Assembly: GCF_003367375.1 (NCBI RefSeq) | Contig: NZ_CP031416.1 | Location: 3,479,501 to 3,543,500, forward strand | DNA from: Gallaecimonas mangrovi | Lineage (GTDB): Bacteria > Pseudomonadota > Gammaproteobacteria > Enterobacterales > Gallaecimonadaceae | Length of the DNA: 64,000 bases | Direction: 5' to 3' | Shown: positions 26,761 to 37,566 of the stretch, one piece after another | How the letters are laid out: every line of letters begins with the position of its first letter | How positions within the stretch are numbered: position 1 is the stretch's first letter | Made by a program: the position numbers and the translations under genes | Notes under the pieces: generated by a model | Told to the model about the DNA's origin: nothing | Database searches by the model: none | Seen by the model: the letters and a program-made list of their open reading frames with translations, nothing else

Positions 26761-28113
26761 ATGAAGCCTTTCTCAATCCTTGTATCTGCAGTCCTTCTCG
26801 GTTCTGCTAGCCTTGTAAGTCTCCCGGCGACCGCTGCTTTACCAAACAGCGTAGCGGGAGAGGAAATGCCTAGCCTGGCCCCGATGCTGGAAAAAGTCAC
26901 CCCAGCCGTGGTCAGTATCAACGTTGCCGGCACTCATATTTCCAAGCAACGTATCCCCGATGCTTTTCGTTTCTTCTTTGGCCCCAACATGCCATCAGAG
27001 CAAACCAGCAAACAGCCGTTTGAAGGTTTAGGCTCTGGCGTCATTATTGATGCGAAGAAAGGCTACATCGTGACCAACAACCATGTTGTCGATGAAGCTG
27101 ACAAAATCGAAGTAACCTTAACCGACGGCCGTACCTTCAAAGCGAAGAAAATCGGTGTCGACAAAGATGTCGATATTGCCCTTTTGCAAATCGACGCCAA
27201 AGATCTTACCCAAATCCAACTGGGTGATTCTGACCAGTTACGCGTAGGCGATTTTGCCGTCGCTATTGGTAACCCTCTGGGTCTTGGCCAAACCGTTACC
27301 TCCGGTATTGTTTCAGCCCTGGGGCGCAGCGGTTTGCAAGTTGAAAAACTGGAAAACTTCATCCAAACCGACGCGGCGATTAACCGTGGTAACTCCGGTG
27401 GTGCCCTGGTCAACTTAAAAGGCCAACTGATCGGCATTAACACCGCCATTATCGGCCCTGACGGTGGCAACATCGGTATTGGCTTTGCTATCCCCGTTAA
27501 TATGATGAAAAACCTGGTTCACCAGATCATCAAACACGGCAAAGTGAGCCACGGTTACTTAGGGATCATGGGCGGGCAGTTGACTAGCCAACTGGCACAA
27601 GCCATGGGTTATCACTCTAATCACGGTGCTTTTGTCTCCCAAGTTGAAGACGGTTCTGCCGCTGCTAAAGCGGGCATTAAAGCCGGTGACATCATTACCA
27701 GCCTGAATGGCAAACCTATTCAAACCTTCGGCGAGTTACGCGCGAAAGTCGGCACCTTAGGGGCCGGCACTGAAATCGAGCTTGGCATAGTGCGTGACGG
27801 CAAAGACAAAACCGTGAAGGTAAAACTGGAAGGCCGTAGTGCTGCCAAAGAAGCCAGTGGTGAAGCCATTCATCCTCGCCTTGACGGCGCCGAGTTTGAA
27901 AACGACGGTGGCAAGGTCAAGGTAGCAAAAGTAGCTCAAGGTTCCCCTGCCGATGCCATTGGCCTGGAAGAAGGTGATGTCATCGTCGCGGTTAACCGTC
28001 AGCGGGTGAAATCGGTTAAGGATCTTGAGAACGTGATGTCGAAAGACAAACAAGGCGTTCTGGCCCTTAACATCTTGCGTGGCCACACCAGCCTGTACTT
28101 GGTACTGCAGTAA
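26761..28113 (+). CDS. degQ: Periplasmic serine protease DegQ/DegP (HtrA family)
   Basis: Periplasmic protease and chaperone that degrades misfolded envelope proteins. A Sec signal peptide of about 25 residues precedes the trypsin-like domain, with the catalytic triad at His108 (NNHVV), Asp138 (DVDIALLQ) and Ser212 (GNSGGALV). Two PDZ domains follow (about residues 260-350 and 370-450). The 450-residue length, with a short LA loop, fits DegQ better than DegP (474). A sigma-E-like promoter lies upstream and a terminator follows directly. degS comes next. Confidence 0.94.
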   Translation: MKPFSILVSAVLLGSASLVSLPATAALPNSVAGEEMPSLAPMLEKVTPAVVSINVAGTHISKQRIPDAFRFFFGPNMPSEQTSKQPFEGLGSGVIIDAKKGYIVTNNHVVDEADKIEVTLTDGRTFKAKKIGVDKDVDIALLQIDAKDLTQIQLGDSDQLRVGDFAVAIGNPLGLGQTVTSGIVSALGRSGLQVEKLENFIQTDAAINRGNSGGALVNLKGQLIGINTAIIGPDGGNIGIGFAIPVNMMKNLVHQIIKHGKVSHGYLGIMGGQLTSQLAQAMGYHSNHGAFVSQVEDGSAAAKAGIKAGDIITSLNGKPIQTFGELRAKVGTLGAGTEIELGIVRDGKDKTVKVKLEGRSAAKEASGEAIHPRLDGAEFENDGGKVKVAKVAQGSPADAIGLEEGDVIVAVNRQRVKSVKDLENVMSKDKQGVLALNILRGHTSLYLVLQ

Positions 28114-28137
28114 CACTGCACCAGTGTTTAGCAACGT

Positions 28138-28161
28138 AAAGGGGCCCTCGGGCCCCTTTTT
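28138..28161 (+). terminator. Terminator after degQ
   Basis: The stem GGGGCCC (28141-28147), loop TC, GGGCCCC (28150-28156) is followed by T5, 25 bp past the degQ stop. It separates degQ from degS, so degS probably has its own promoter in the gap of about 55 bp. Confidence 0.85.
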
Positions 28162-28217
28162 GCTATGGCTGAAAACCTGCTATGCTCTGCCCTTCACTCA
28201 CGGCAGGGCATTCATTA

Positions 28218-29282
28218 ATGGCACGCCTTTTCAAAGACTTGGCCAAAGCCATTCTGTTGGGATTAATACTGGCAGCGGTTGCGCTTAGCCTGTTCCCGAG
28301 CCTGCGTAAAGGCGACCAAGAAAGCCAGGGGCTCTTTCGCAAGGAAGATAACTACCCCTCCATTATGTCTTTCTCTGCTGCCGTACGCCGCGCAGCGCCT
28401 GCTGTTGTTAATATCTATACCGTCAGTAACGTCGGTAGCCTCTCCGAGCAACGTGGCACCATCAAGGGCCTGGGCTCAGGCGTTATCATGAGCGCCAAAG
28501 GCTACATTCTCACTAACGTGCATGTTATTGCTGGCGCCGACCAAATTGTGGTTGCCCTGCAAGATGGCCGCATCTCTTATGCCGACCTCGTGGGGACCGA
28601 CCCCCTGACCGATTTGGCCGTATTGCAGGTAGATTTAGACAACCTGCCGGTTATCCCGCAAGACTCTCACAACAAAACCCAGGTTGGCGACGTGGTGCTG
28701 GCCATTGGTAACCCTTACAACATTGGCCAAACCATTACCCAGGGCATTATTTCCGCCACCGGCCGCAGCGGCATGAGTTCAAGCGGGCTGCAGGACTTTT
28801 TACAGACCGATGCTGCCATTAACGCCGGTAACTCGGGGGGCGCCTTGGTCAATACCAATGGCGTGTTAGTGGGTATTAACACCGCTCTGCTGAATGTGTC
28901 GCGCCGCGTTGATGTGCCTGGAATTGGCTTTGCCATTCCCTACAATCTGGCTTCAAAAATCATGAAAGAGCTCATCGAAAACGGCCGGGTGATCCGCGGC
29001 TACTTCGGTGTGGACTACGCCCCGCCCAGAGTGCCTATCATGAGCCAGCCGCCACTGATCACCGCAGTTGACAGCAATTCGCCGGCAGCCAAGGGCGGCA
29101 TAAAGGTAGGTGACCTTATCGTTGGTATTAATGGCCGCTCCATTCATAACGGCCTGGAAGCAAAAGACGTGGTGGCAGAAACCAAACCGGGCACCACGGT
29201 CGAAGTTACCGTGATGCGTCAGAAAAAGCAGCTCAACTTAAAAGTCACGGTAGGGGAACGGCCACCAGAGCCATCCTATTGA
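28218..29282 (+). CDS. degS: Site-1 protease DegS
   Basis: Membrane-anchored serine protease that senses unfolded outer-membrane proteins through its PDZ domain and cuts the anti-sigma factor RseA, releasing sigma-E. I start at ATG 28218 (MARLFKDLAKAILLG); the product is 354 residues (E. coli 355). An N-terminal membrane anchor spans residues 9-28. The triad is His102 (TNVHVI), Asp132 (LTDLAVLQ) and Ser206 (GNSGGALV). A single PDZ domain covers about residues 255-350. The single PDZ and the uncleaved anchor distinguish it from DegQ next door. Confidence 0.95.
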   Translation: MARLFKDLAKAILLGLILAAVALSLFPSLRKGDQESQGLFRKEDNYPSIMSFSAAVRRAAPAVVNIYTVSNVGSLSEQRGTIKGLGSGVIMSAKGYILTNVHVIAGADQIVVALQDGRISYADLVGTDPLTDLAVLQVDLDNLPVIPQDSHNKTQVGDVVLAIGNPYNIGQTITQGIISATGRSGMSSSGLQDFLQTDAAINAGNSGGALVNTNGVLVGINTALLNVSRRVDVPGIGFAIPYNLASKIMKELIENGRVIRGYFGVDYAPPRVPIMSQPPLITAVDSNSPAAKGGIKVGDLIVGINGRSIHNGLEAKDVVAETKPGTTVEVTVMRQKKQLNLKVTVGERPPEPSY

Positions 29283-29288
29283 GGCAAT

Positions 29289-29316
29289 AAAAAAGGCACC
29301 TTATGGTGCCTTTTTT
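29289..29316. terminator. Bidirectional terminator between degS and murA
   Basis: The stem GGCACC-TTAT-GGTGCC (29295-29310) with A6 before and T6 after lies between the convergent genes degS and murA, and ends just before the murA stop. Confidence 0.9.
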
Positions 29317-29317
29317 A

Positions 29318-30592
<1,275 letters not shown>

Positions 30593-30856
30593 TTACTGTC
30601 CTAGCATGAGCAGCTTTTTATCGCGTGCCCAATCGGCGGGAGTGTAGGTTTTGATGGAAACAGCATGCATGGCGTTAGAGGCAATTGCCTCCATCAACGG
30701 CCCATAGACCAGCTGTTGGCATTTCACTGACCGCAGGCCCTCAAAGCAGGCGCCTACGGCAATGATATTAAAGTGGCTGCCGTCGTCACTTTTAACGATC
30801 ACTTCGTCAAGTGAGAGGCTGTCGCGCAGTAGTTGTTCAATTTCTTGATTGGTCAT
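30593..30856 (-). CDS. ibaG: BolA-family protein IbaG
   Basis: BolA-like protein (YrbA in E. coli), linked to acid response and to iron-sulfur cluster handling with monothiol glutaredoxins. The 87-residue sequence has the class II KH-like fold pattern: [20 protein letters not shown] followed by the conserved [17 protein letters not shown] and a C-terminal [10 protein letters not shown]. It lies 12 bp before murA and overlaps mlaB by 4 bp. Confidence 0.93.
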   Translation of the reverse strand: MTNQEIEQLLRDSLSLDEVIVKSDDGSHFNIIAVGACFEGLRSVKCQQLVYGPLMEAIASNAMHAVSIKTYTPADWARDKKLLMLGQ

Positions 30857-31131
30857 GCTTGCTCAATGGGCAGAATGGCATCCAGATCGCCCAATTGTGC
30901 CAGCTTTTTGAGTCGTTCAGAAGCCCCAACCACTTTGGTACCGGGATAACGTTCACATAGCGCCAGCAAAACTGCCAGGCCTGCTGTATCCACTTTATCC
31001 AAGCCAGAGACAGAAACCGTCTCCAGCCCAGACCAGCTACCCCGGCGCTGCCAGAGCGTCGGGGTAGTGTTGCGGTCCAAGGTGCCAGCCAGACTTAGAA
31101 CCGGCTTTTGCCATTGGATATCAAGGCTCAT
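30853..31131 (-). CDS. mlaB: Phospholipid transport protein MlaB (STAS domain)
   Basis: Cytoplasmic STAS-domain subunit that binds the ATPase MlaF and supports assembly of the MlaFEDB complex. The 92-residue protein shows the STAS core [23 protein letters not shown], with the conserved Asp-Thr-Ala-Gly loop. mlaB starts on the last base of the mlaC stop (TAATG). Conservation of MlaB is low, so the call depends partly on position. Confidence 0.9.
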   Translation of the reverse strand: MSLDIQWQKPVLSLAGTLDRNTTPTLWQRRGSWSGLETVSVSGLDKVDTAGLAVLLALCERYPGTKVVGASERLKKLAQLGDLDAILPIEQA

Positions 31132-31796
31132 TATTTGCTTCCGTCAGCCGATTTGTTGGTAATGCTTTCGTTGGCTTTTTCTTTCAGTGTTTCGATAACA
31201 CTGTCGATGCCTTTTTGACGGATAAGGCCTTCAAGCTCAGCCTGTTTGGATGACAGCAAGCTAATGCCTTCTGCCACCATGTCGTAAACACCCCACTCAC
31301 CGGTTTTGCTGTTCAGGCGCGCCTTGAAGATGATGCTGATATCTTGGCCACCGGGCTGAATGATACGGGCTTTCACCGAAGCAATGCGCTGCGGGCGGCC
31401 ATTGTCATCCAGGCTGTCACGTTCAAAAGCCACTTTTTGGTCTTTGTACTGGGTAAAGGCCTGGGCGTAAGTGGTCACCAGGTAGTTTTTAAAGGCTTCA
31501 ACAAAGCGGTTACGCTGGTCAGCGGTGGTTTTTGGCAAGTTACGGCCAATCACTTTGTAAGAGGCGTAACGGTAATCGACATAGGGCAGCAAATCTTTGC
31601 GCACGATGTCTTTCAAAATATTCGGGTTTTTCTGGATTTGCGGCTGCTGGGCCTTGAGGTCGTCAAAGGCCAATTGCGCGGCTTTTTCCACCATGACATA
31701 AGGATCTTTGCGGTTCACTGCCTGCTCATCGGCAGCATGGGCCAATGAGCTCAGGCCCATTACCATTACCGCAGCAGCTACGACTTGTTTAAACAT
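31131..31796 (-). CDS. mlaC: Periplasmic phospholipid-binding protein MlaC
   Basis: Soluble carrier that moves phospholipid between MlaA at the outer membrane and MlaFEDB at the inner membrane. I choose ATG 31796 (MFKQVVAAAVMVMGLSSLAHA), which has AAGGAG seven bases upstream and begins directly with a Sec signal peptide. An earlier ATG at 31844 would add 16 residues before it. The mature part has the Tol-Tol-Ttg2 (MlaC) pattern around LLPYVDYRYASYKVIGRN. The product is 221 residues, as usual. Confidence 0.94.
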   Translation of the reverse strand: MFKQVVAAAVMVMGLSSLAHAADEQAVNRKDPYVMVEKAAQLAFDDLKAQQPQIQKNPNILKDIVRKDLLPYVDYRYASYKVIGRNLPKTTADQRNRFVEAFKNYLVTTYAQAFTQYKDQKVAFERDSLDDNGRPQRIASVKARIIQPGGQDISIIFKARLNSKTGEWGVYDMVAEGISLLSSKQAELEGLIRQKGIDSVIETLKEKANESITNKSADGSK

Positions 31797-31806
31797 GGAA
31801 AACTCC

Positions 31807-32283
31807 TTACTCATCATGTGATTTGCCAAACAGGAATTGGCCAATCAATTCTTCAAGCACCAAGGCAGACTTGGTGTCTTCAATGTAATCACCGTCTTTT
31901 AGCATCGATACACTATCATCCTTAAAGCCAGGATGAAGGCCAATGTATTGTTCGCCTAAAAGACCGGAGGTGAGGATAGACGCCGAGCTGGTTTCCGGAA
32001 ATTTGTTCTGGTACTCAGCATCAATGTCCATTTTGACAACGGCGGTAAAGTCAGAGTGGTCTAGCTTAATGCTTTCCACCCGGCCAACCACAACGCCACC
32101 CACCTTCACCGGTGAGCGCACTTTAAGGCCGCCGACGTTGTCGAATTTTGCGAAAAGGGTGTAGGTTTTTCCGTCACCGGCCAAGCCGCCATTGGCAACT
32201 TTCAGCGCCAGCACCAACATGGCAGCAATTCCAATCAGAATGAAAAAGCCTACCAACAATTCAATTTTGCGACTGTTTTGCAT
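31807..32283 (-). CDS. mlaD: MCE-domain protein MlaD
   Basis: Inner-membrane-anchored MCE protein; it forms a hexameric ring on MlaFE through which lipids pass. One N-terminal membrane helix (residues 8-28, VGFFILIGIAAMLVLALKV) precedes the single MCE domain with FDNVGGLKVRSPVKVGGVVVG, and GLLGEQYIGLHPG follows. The length of 158 is slightly short compared with E. coli (183), mainly at the C-terminal tail. Confidence 0.94.
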   Translation of the reverse strand: MQNSRKIELLVGFFILIGIAAMLVLALKVANGGLAGDGKTYTLFAKFDNVGGLKVRSPVKVGGVVVGRVESIKLDHSDFTAVVKMDIDAEYQNKFPETSSASILTSGLLGEQYIGLHPGFKDDSVSMLKDGDYIEDTKSALVLEELIGQFLFGKSHDE

Positions 32284-32285
32284 AA

Positions 32286-33062
32286 TTAGTTTCCAAACAT
32301 CAGTGCTGTCAGAATGAAGTCAAGGCCCAGTATCGCCAGTGATGAATGCACCACTGTCTGGGTTGTCGCCTTGCTGATCCCTTCTGAATTCGGCATGGCG
32401 TTATAACCGTTAAATACTGCGATCCAAGTGGCTACCAGGGCAAACACCAAGCTTTTGATAAAGCCGTTGAGGATGTCATCAATGAAATCCACAGAGGAAT
32501 GCATCACTGACCAATAGGTGCCGTTATCCAGCCCCAGCCAGTTAACCCCGACGATTTTTCCGCCCCAAATACCAATCAGGCAGAAAATGGCAGAGAGCAG
32601 TGGCATGGCAATCACACCGGCCCAAAAACGTGGTGCTATAACCCGCTTAAGGGGATCGACGGCCATCATTTCCATGCTCGATAGCTGTTCGGTGGCTTTC
32701 ATCAAACCAATTTCGGCGGTCAGCGCCGAGCCGGCACGCCCCGCAAACAGCAGCCCCGTCACCACCGGCCCCAGCTCACGCAGAATACTCAGCGCAACCA
32801 TTGGCCCAAGAGACGCTTCGGCACCGTAGTTTTGTAAAATGGTGTATCCCTGCAACCCCAGCACCATGCCGATAAAAAGGCCGGAAACCAGGATAATCAA
32901 CAGCGATTGCACACCCACGACATAAAGCTGTTTGACCAGCAAACGCAAGCTGCGCAGCCTCGGCCAGCAAGAGACCGCTGACAGTATCATCAGCAGTGCT
33001 CGGCCCATGCCCGAGGTAAAGGCCAGCCCGGTTCGCCCCAGGTTGGCAATAGCATCAAACAT
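32286..33062 (-). CDS. mlaE: Phospholipid ABC transporter permease MlaE
   Basis: Permease of the MlaFEDB complex in the inner membrane. The 258-residue protein has five to six membrane segments and the MlaE-family motifs [31 protein letters not shown] and [18 protein letters not shown], the last being the coupling helix region to MlaF. It overlaps mlaF by 8 bp. Confidence 0.95.
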   Translation of the reverse strand: MFDAIANLGRTGLAFTSGMGRALLMILSAVSCWPRLRSLRLLVKQLYVVGVQSLLIILVSGLFIGMVLGLQGYTILQNYGAEASLGPMVALSILRELGPVVTGLLFAGRAGSALTAEIGLMKATEQLSSMEMMAVDPLKRVIAPRFWAGVIAMPLLSAIFCLIGIWGGKIVGVNWLGLDNGTYWSVMHSSVDFIDDILNGFIKSLVFALVATWIAVFNGYNAMPNSEGISKATTQTVVHSSLAILGLDFILTALMFGN

Positions 33063-33870
33063 CGACGGCCTCTCCTTTTAGGTCCTGGCGATAATCAGGC
33101 GCAGGATAATGGAAACGCACAGGACCGTCAGGTTCGCCATTGAGGAATTGCTTAAGCTGGTCAGACGGATTTTCTTTCAGTTCTGCAGGGGTGCCGTGGC
33201 CTATGACCTTTTTGTCAGCAACAACATAGACGTAATCGGCAATAGAAAGCACTTCTTCGACGTCGTGAGAAACCACCACCGACGTTAGCCCCAGGGCATC
33301 GTTTAAACGGCGAATCAAGTTGACGATAACCCCCATGGAAATAGGGTCTTGGCCAGCAAAGGGTTCGTCATACATGATCATGTCGGGGTCAAGCGCAATG
33401 GCCCTTGCCAGCGCTGCGCGCCGGGCCATGCCCCCAGACAATTCGCTTGGCATCAAACCATGGGCACCGCGCAAACCGACGGCCTCAAGCTTCATCAACA
33501 CCACTTTGCGGATAAGGGCTTCAGGCAAGTTGGTATGTTCACGCAGCGGAAATGCAACGTTATCGAACACCGTCATGTCGGTGAACATCGCGCCGCTTTG
33601 AAACAGCATGCTCATCCGTTTACGGGTTTGAAATAACTGCTTTCGTGACAACAAAGGAATATCTTCGCCGTCAAAAAGAATTTGGCCGCTGTCGGGCCTT
33701 AACTGACCACCAATCAAGCGCAGCAGTGTGGTTTTACCGATACCACTGGGCCCCATAATGGCAGTGACTTTGCCTACCGGGATAGTCAAACTGATATCGT
33801 CATAGATGATCCGATCACCTCGACGAAAGGTCATGTTTTTGATATCCACTAACGGGCGTTCAACACTCAT
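33055..33870 (-). CDS. mlaF: Phospholipid ABC transporter ATPase MlaF
   Basis: ATPase driving MlaFEDB lipid transport at the inner membrane. I start at the ATG at 33870 ([13 protein letters not shown]), with AGGA eight bases upstream; another ATG lies two codons earlier. Walker A GPSGIGKT is at residues 40-47, the signature LSGGMARR near 142, and Walker B DMIMYDEP. The product is 271 residues. Its C-terminal extension of about 25 residues past the ABC core is typical of MlaF. Confidence 0.95.
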   Translation of the reverse strand: MSVERPLVDIKNMTFRRGDRIIYDDISLTIPVGKVTAIMGPSGIGKTTLLRLIGGQLRPDSGQILFDGEDIPLLSRKQLFQTRKRMSMLFQSGAMFTDMTVFDNVAFPLREHTNLPEALIRKVVLMKLEAVGLRGAHGLMPSELSGGMARRAALARAIALDPDMIMYDEPFAGQDPISMGVIVNLIRRLNDALGLTSVVVSHDVEEVLSIADYVYVVADKKVIGHGTPAELKENPSDQLKQFLNGEPDGPVRFHYPAPDYRQDLKGEAVDV

Positions 33871-33900
33871 CAGCATTGTCCTGATCTTATTGGCGCGGGC

Positions 33901-33909
33901 ATTGTAGCA
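33901..33909 (-). promoter_or_regulatory. Extended -10 promoter of the mla-ibaG-murA operon
   Basis: On the minus strand TGCTACAAT forms an extended -10 (TACAAT at 33901-33906), about 30 bp before mlaF. A TTGCTT at 19-bp spacing is a weak -35. The rest of the 33877-34115 gap shows no other strong element. Confidence 0.55.
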
Positions 33910-34115
33910 AGGGGTGAGGAAGGCAAAGCAATGCCAATAAATGCAACAAAACGTTCGGAAAGGGTAATAAGCGATGTCTGAATTGACGGTGAACCCCAGC
34001 CACTATGGGCTCTCGCACCATGTTAAAGGTCCCTAAAACACCATTCATCATGGTCTCATTCCTGTTTTAATAATGTCATTTTTTAGCGAACTTTGCGCCA
34101 TTGCCTTGCTTTTAT

Positions 34116-34143
34116 CGCTATCGGCGGCCGCCTTTTTTATAAT
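34116..34143 (+). promoter_or_regulatory. Promoter of the kds-lpt-rpoN gene string
   Basis: -35 TTGCTT (34116-34121), 16-bp spacer, perfect -10 TATAAT (34138-34143), 29 bp before the kdsD GTG. It diverges from the mlaF promoter. Confidence 0.6.
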
Positions 34144-34172
34144 CTCGCCATCTTGCCCCAAGGAGTTCCCAA

Positions 34173-35141
34173 GTGAAACGCGATTTTTCCCGGTTTGGCC
34201 ACGATGTCCTCGAAGTCGAAAAACAGGCCATTGAAGGGCTTCATCAGTTCCTGGGTGATGATTTTGACCAGGCTTGCCAAACATTGTTCGATTGTAAGGG
34301 CAAGGTAATAGTGACAGGAATGGGGAAATCCGGTCACATTGGTCGAAAAATAGCCGCCACCCTTGCCTCAACCGGTACACCAGCCTTTTTTGTACATCCT
34401 GGTGAAGCGTCCCATGGCGACCTTGGCATGATCACCAATAAAGATGTGGTGCTGGCAATTTCCAATTCCGGTGAAACCCAAGAGGTCACCACCCTGTTCC
34501 CGGTATTAAAGCGCATGGGTGTCAAACTTATTGCGATGACCGGCAAACCGGGTTCTACCATGGCCAACCACGCAGACACCCATCTTTGTGTCGCCGTTGA
34601 AAAAGAAGCCTGCCCACTGAATTTAGCCCCTACCGCCTCTACCACCGCCACCTTGGTTATGGGCGATGCTTTAGCGGTCGCGCTATTAAAGGCCCGTGGC
34701 TTTACCGCCGATGACTTTGCCCTGTCTCACCCTGGCGGTAGTCTCGGTAAAAGACTGCTGCTACGCATTGAAGACGTTATGCACAGTGGCGACGAGGTGC
34801 CGGTTGTTGCTCAAAACATTCTGCTTAAAGACGCCCTGCTGGAAATGACCCACAAAGGGCTTGGCATGACTGCAGTGGTAGACGAGCAAGGCAAGCTGGT
34901 TGGCCTGTTCACCGATGGTGACTTACGCCGGGTGCTCGATGCCGGAAAAGACGTACGTACCGCCGTTATCAGTGATGTAATGACCAAAGGCGGTATCACG
35001 GTTGAACCAGACCTTTTAGCCGCCGAAGCGCTGCATCTGATGGAAGAGCGTAAAATTAATGGCCTCTTTGTTGTGGATGCCAACCACTGCCCGGTGGGGG
35101 CGTTTAACACACAAGATCTGATGCGCGCAGGAGTTCTATGA
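34173..35141 (+). CDS. kdsD: D-arabinose 5-phosphate isomerase KdsD
   Basis: Converts ribulose 5-phosphate to arabinose 5-phosphate, the first step of Kdo synthesis for LPS. The start is GTG 34173, with AAGGAG eight bases upstream. The SIS domain (about residues 35-170) shows GMGKSGHIGRKIAATLASTG, HGDLGMI and ISNSGETQEV. Two CBS domains follow (about 205-265 and 270-322). The length of 322 is close to E. coli KdsD (328). It overlaps kdsC by 4 bp. Confidence 0.95.
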   Translation: MKRDFSRFGHDVLEVEKQAIEGLHQFLGDDFDQACQTLFDCKGKVIVTGMGKSGHIGRKIAATLASTGTPAFFVHPGEASHGDLGMITNKDVVLAISNSGETQEVTTLFPVLKRMGVKLIAMTGKPGSTMANHADTHLCVAVEKEACPLNLAPTASTTATLVMGDALAVALLKARGFTADDFALSHPGGSLGKRLLLRIEDVMHSGDEVPVVAQNILLKDALLEMTHKGLGMTAVVDEQGKLVGLFTDGDLRRVLDAGKDVRTAVISDVMTKGGITVEPDLLAAEALHLMEERKINGLFVVDANHCPVGAFNTQDLMRAGVL

Positions 35142-35689
35142 TGGAAAATTCCCTCTACGGCCAAATTGACAGTGCCACTTGGCAGCAACTGAGTCAGGTA
35201 AAGCTCCTCATCTGCGACGTAGATGGCGTGTTCTCCGATGGTCGTATTTATCTGGGTAACAACGGTGAAGAACTCAAAGCCTTTCACACCCGCGATGGCT
35301 TTGGCGTCAAGGCGCTATTGCAGGCGGGCATTGACGTGGCGGTGATCACCGGCCGCAATAGCCGCATCGTTGAAAATCGCTTTAATGCCCTGGGTGTGCC
35401 ACATATTTATCAAGGCCAGGAAAACAAACGGCTCGCTTTTGATGCGCTGTTAGGTAAGCTTGGCCTTAACCCTGAAAACGTGGCCTATATAGGTGACGAC
35501 ATTCCTGACTTAGCCTTAATTGAACATGTTGGCTTAGGTGTGGCAGTAGCCGATGCCCACCCCTTGGTTACCCAGGCCGCCCGCTACACCACCTGCCTAC
35601 CAGGGGGCTACGGCGCGGTGCGAGAACTGTGTGACCTTATCCTGCAAAGCCAAGGCAAAAACCTTAGGCCGCAAGGAGCCAGCCTGTGA
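35138..35689 (+). CDS. kdsC: Kdo-8-phosphate phosphatase KdsC
   Basis: HAD-family phosphatase that dephosphorylates Kdo-8-phosphate. The catalytic motif ICDVDGVFSDG holds the nucleophile Asp27 and the acid Asp29; ITGRNS is motif II and GDDIPDL motif IV. The length of 183 fits the capless KdsC tetramer type. Two adjacent ATG codons are possible starts (35138 or 35141); the second has the better spacing from AGGAG. Confidence 0.95.
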   Translation: MMENSLYGQIDSATWQQLSQVKLLICDVDGVFSDGRIYLGNNGEELKAFHTRDGFGVKALLQAGIDVAVITGRNSRIVENRFNALGVPHIYQGQENKRLAFDALLGKLGLNPENVAYIGDDIPDLALIEHVGLGVAVADAHPLVTQAARYTTCLPGGYGAVRELCDLILQSQGKNLRPQGASL

Positions 35690-36255
35690 GCCGTGCCGTT
35701 ATTTTTGTGCTGCTGCTCTTTGCCGCGGCTTCGGCATTAATGTTGTGGCCGTCAGCAAAAGACGACCAGGATGCCGCCCAGCAAGCACTGCTTGTCGAAC
35801 AGCCCGATGGCATCGCCGACAATTTGCAAGTGCGTCAGTTTGATGAAAACGGCAAATTGAGCATGCAGGTCAATGCCAAATCCATGACCCATTACAACCT
35901 GCGCCAAGAGACTTGGTTAGTAGCACCACGTTTCATCACCTACAACAACGAGCAACACAGCCCTTGGCGCATCACTGCCGAAAAAGCAAAAGTCACGGGT
36001 CAGCGGCTGGTGGACCTGCAAAACAATGTTATTATCCAGAGTCTTATCGACGATGGGCCGATAAAACAGATTAATACCGACGCACTTGAGCTCAATCTGG
36101 TGAAAAAAACCATGAATACCGATGACCCTGTTGTTATCGTCGGGCCGGGTTATACCACCAAGGGTGTAGGGCTCAACGCCAAACTCGACGAACAACAGGT
36201 TCGCCTAAAAAGTCAGGTCAGTACCGAATATGAACAGCTTAAAGATACTCAGTAA
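35686..36255 (+). CDS. lptC: LPS export protein LptC
   Basis: Bitopic protein of the LPS transport bridge; it receives LPS from LptB2FG and passes it to LptA. The start is GTG 35686, overlapping the kdsC stop by 4 bp. A membrane helix at residues 3-20 is followed by a beta-jellyroll periplasmic domain with the repeated strand pattern WRITAEKAKVTGQRLVDLQNNV. The length of 189 equals the usual size. The end overlaps lptA by 26 bp. Confidence 0.92.
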   Translation: MSRAVIFVLLLFAAASALMLWPSAKDDQDAAQQALLVEQPDGIADNLQVRQFDENGKLSMQVNAKSMTHYNLRQETWLVAPRFITYNNEQHSPWRITAEKAKVTGQRLVDLQNNVIIQSLIDDGPIKQINTDALELNLVKKTMNTDDPVVIVGPGYTTKGVGLNAKLDEQQVRLKSQVSTEYEQLKDTQ

Positions 36256-36790
36256 TGCCTTGCTGCTTCTGTGCCTGCCATTCGTGGCGACGGCCGCAGA
36301 TGGCGATTTCGACAAGAAAATTTCGGTCACTGCCAGTAGAAACTACGCCGACGGCATAAAGAAAATCCTGGTCTACGAAAGGGATGTGCAAATATCCCAG
36401 GGCACCTTGTCACTTTCTGCTGACCGCGTAGAAATTAATGCCTCTCAAAATGAACGGGTTTTTACCGCCACCGGCCACCCTGTTCAGCTTAGGCAAAAAC
36501 TGAACGATGGCACCTGGATAAAAGCGCAAGCAAACGAAATAAAATATTTTGAAAACAAACGTTTGGTGATAATGAAGGGCGATGCTCAGATTGAGCAAAA
36601 TGGCAGTATCGCCAAAGGCGACACCATTCAGTATGACCTTCAAGCGCAACGTCTGATGGCAACCGCTAAAGACAGCAACGGCCGTGTCACCACCATTTTT
36701 GAGCCCAGCAAAATCAAAGATGAGGCCAAAAAGCCGACAGACAGTCAGCCGACCCCCAGTGAAGGTAAAAAAGACAAAGGGGGTAACTGA
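36230..36790 (+). CDS. lptA: Periplasmic LPS-binding protein LptA
   Basis: Forms the periplasmic beta-jellyroll bridge carrying LPS from LptC to LptD. A signal peptide, [19 protein letters not shown], ends near residue 22. The mature part has the OstA repeat pattern [32 protein letters not shown] and [13 protein letters not shown]. The C-terminal tail is lysine-rich and looks disordered. The start lies 26 bp inside lptC, so its ribosome binding site is within lptC coding sequence. It touches lptB by one base. Confidence 0.93.
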   Translation: MNSLKILSNALLLLCLPFVATAADGDFDKKISVTASRNYADGIKKILVYERDVQISQGTLSLSADRVEINASQNERVFTATGHPVQLRQKLNDGTWIKAQANEIKYFENKRLVIMKGDAQIEQNGSIAKGDTIQYDLQAQRLMATAKDSNGRVTTIFEPSKIKDEAKKPTDSQPTPSEGKKDKGGN

Positions 36791-37515
36791 TGGCTGTACT
36801 GCAAGCGCAGCATCTTGCCAAAAGTTATAAGCGCCGCCAGGTCGTTAAAGACGTTAGCCTGACGGTCAATACCGGCCAAATTGTCGGCCTTTTGGGTCCC
36901 AACGGGGCTGGCAAAACCACCACCTTTTACATGGTGGTCGGGCTGGTTCTGGCCGATAAAGGCCGCGTTGTTATTGACGAGCGCGACTTATCACTAGAAC
37001 CCATGCACGTCAGGGCCCGCGCCGGCATCGGCTATTTGCCGCAGGAAGCCAGTATTTTTCGCAAGCTCAGCGTGCGCGATAACATTATGGCGGTGCTAGA
37101 GCGGCGAAAAGAGTTAAACCGCGACGGCCGTGAAGACGCTTTAGAGTCGTTGCTTGATGAATTTCATATTGGCCATCTACGCGACAGCCTCGGTGCAAGC
37201 TTGTCTGGTGGTGAACGCCGCCGGGTGGAAATAGCCCGCGCCTTGGCCGCCGACCCGGCCTTTATTCTGCTCGACGAACCCTTTGCCGGTGTTGACCCAA
37301 TTTCGGTTATCGACATCAAGAAAATCATCGAACACCTGCGTGACAGGGGCCTTGGGGTATTGATCACTGACCATAATGTGCGGGAAACGCTCTCGGTTTG
37401 TGAACACGCCTATATTGTTAGCCATGGCGAGCTTATCGCCAGCGGCACACCAAAGGCTATCCTGGCCAACAAGCAGGTACGGGACGTCTATCTGGGCGAA
37501 CAGTTCCAACTTTAG
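36790..37515 (+). CDS. lptB: LPS export ABC transporter ATPase LptB
   Basis: ATPase of LptB2FG, powering LPS extraction from the inner membrane. Walker A GPNGAGKT is at residues 36-43, the signature [15 protein letters not shown] near 137, and Walker [14 protein letters not shown]. It ends with the family tail [17 protein letters not shown]. The length of 241 is identical to E. coli. lptF and lptG are not in this window, as expected, since they lie elsewhere. Confidence 0.97.
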   Translation: MAVLQAQHLAKSYKRRQVVKDVSLTVNTGQIVGLLGPNGAGKTTTFYMVVGLVLADKGRVVIDERDLSLEPMHVRARAGIGYLPQEASIFRKLSVRDNIMAVLERRKELNRDGREDALESLLDEFHIGHLRDSLGASLSGGERRRVEIARALAADPAFILLDEPFAGVDPISVIDIKKIIEHLRDRGLGVLITDHNVRETLSVCEHAYIVSHGELIASGTPKAILANKQVRDVYLGEQFQL

Positions 37516-37566
37516 TGAAACAGAGGTGGCGCCAGGTACGCCGCCCGGAGGAATGTCACTCTCGTG

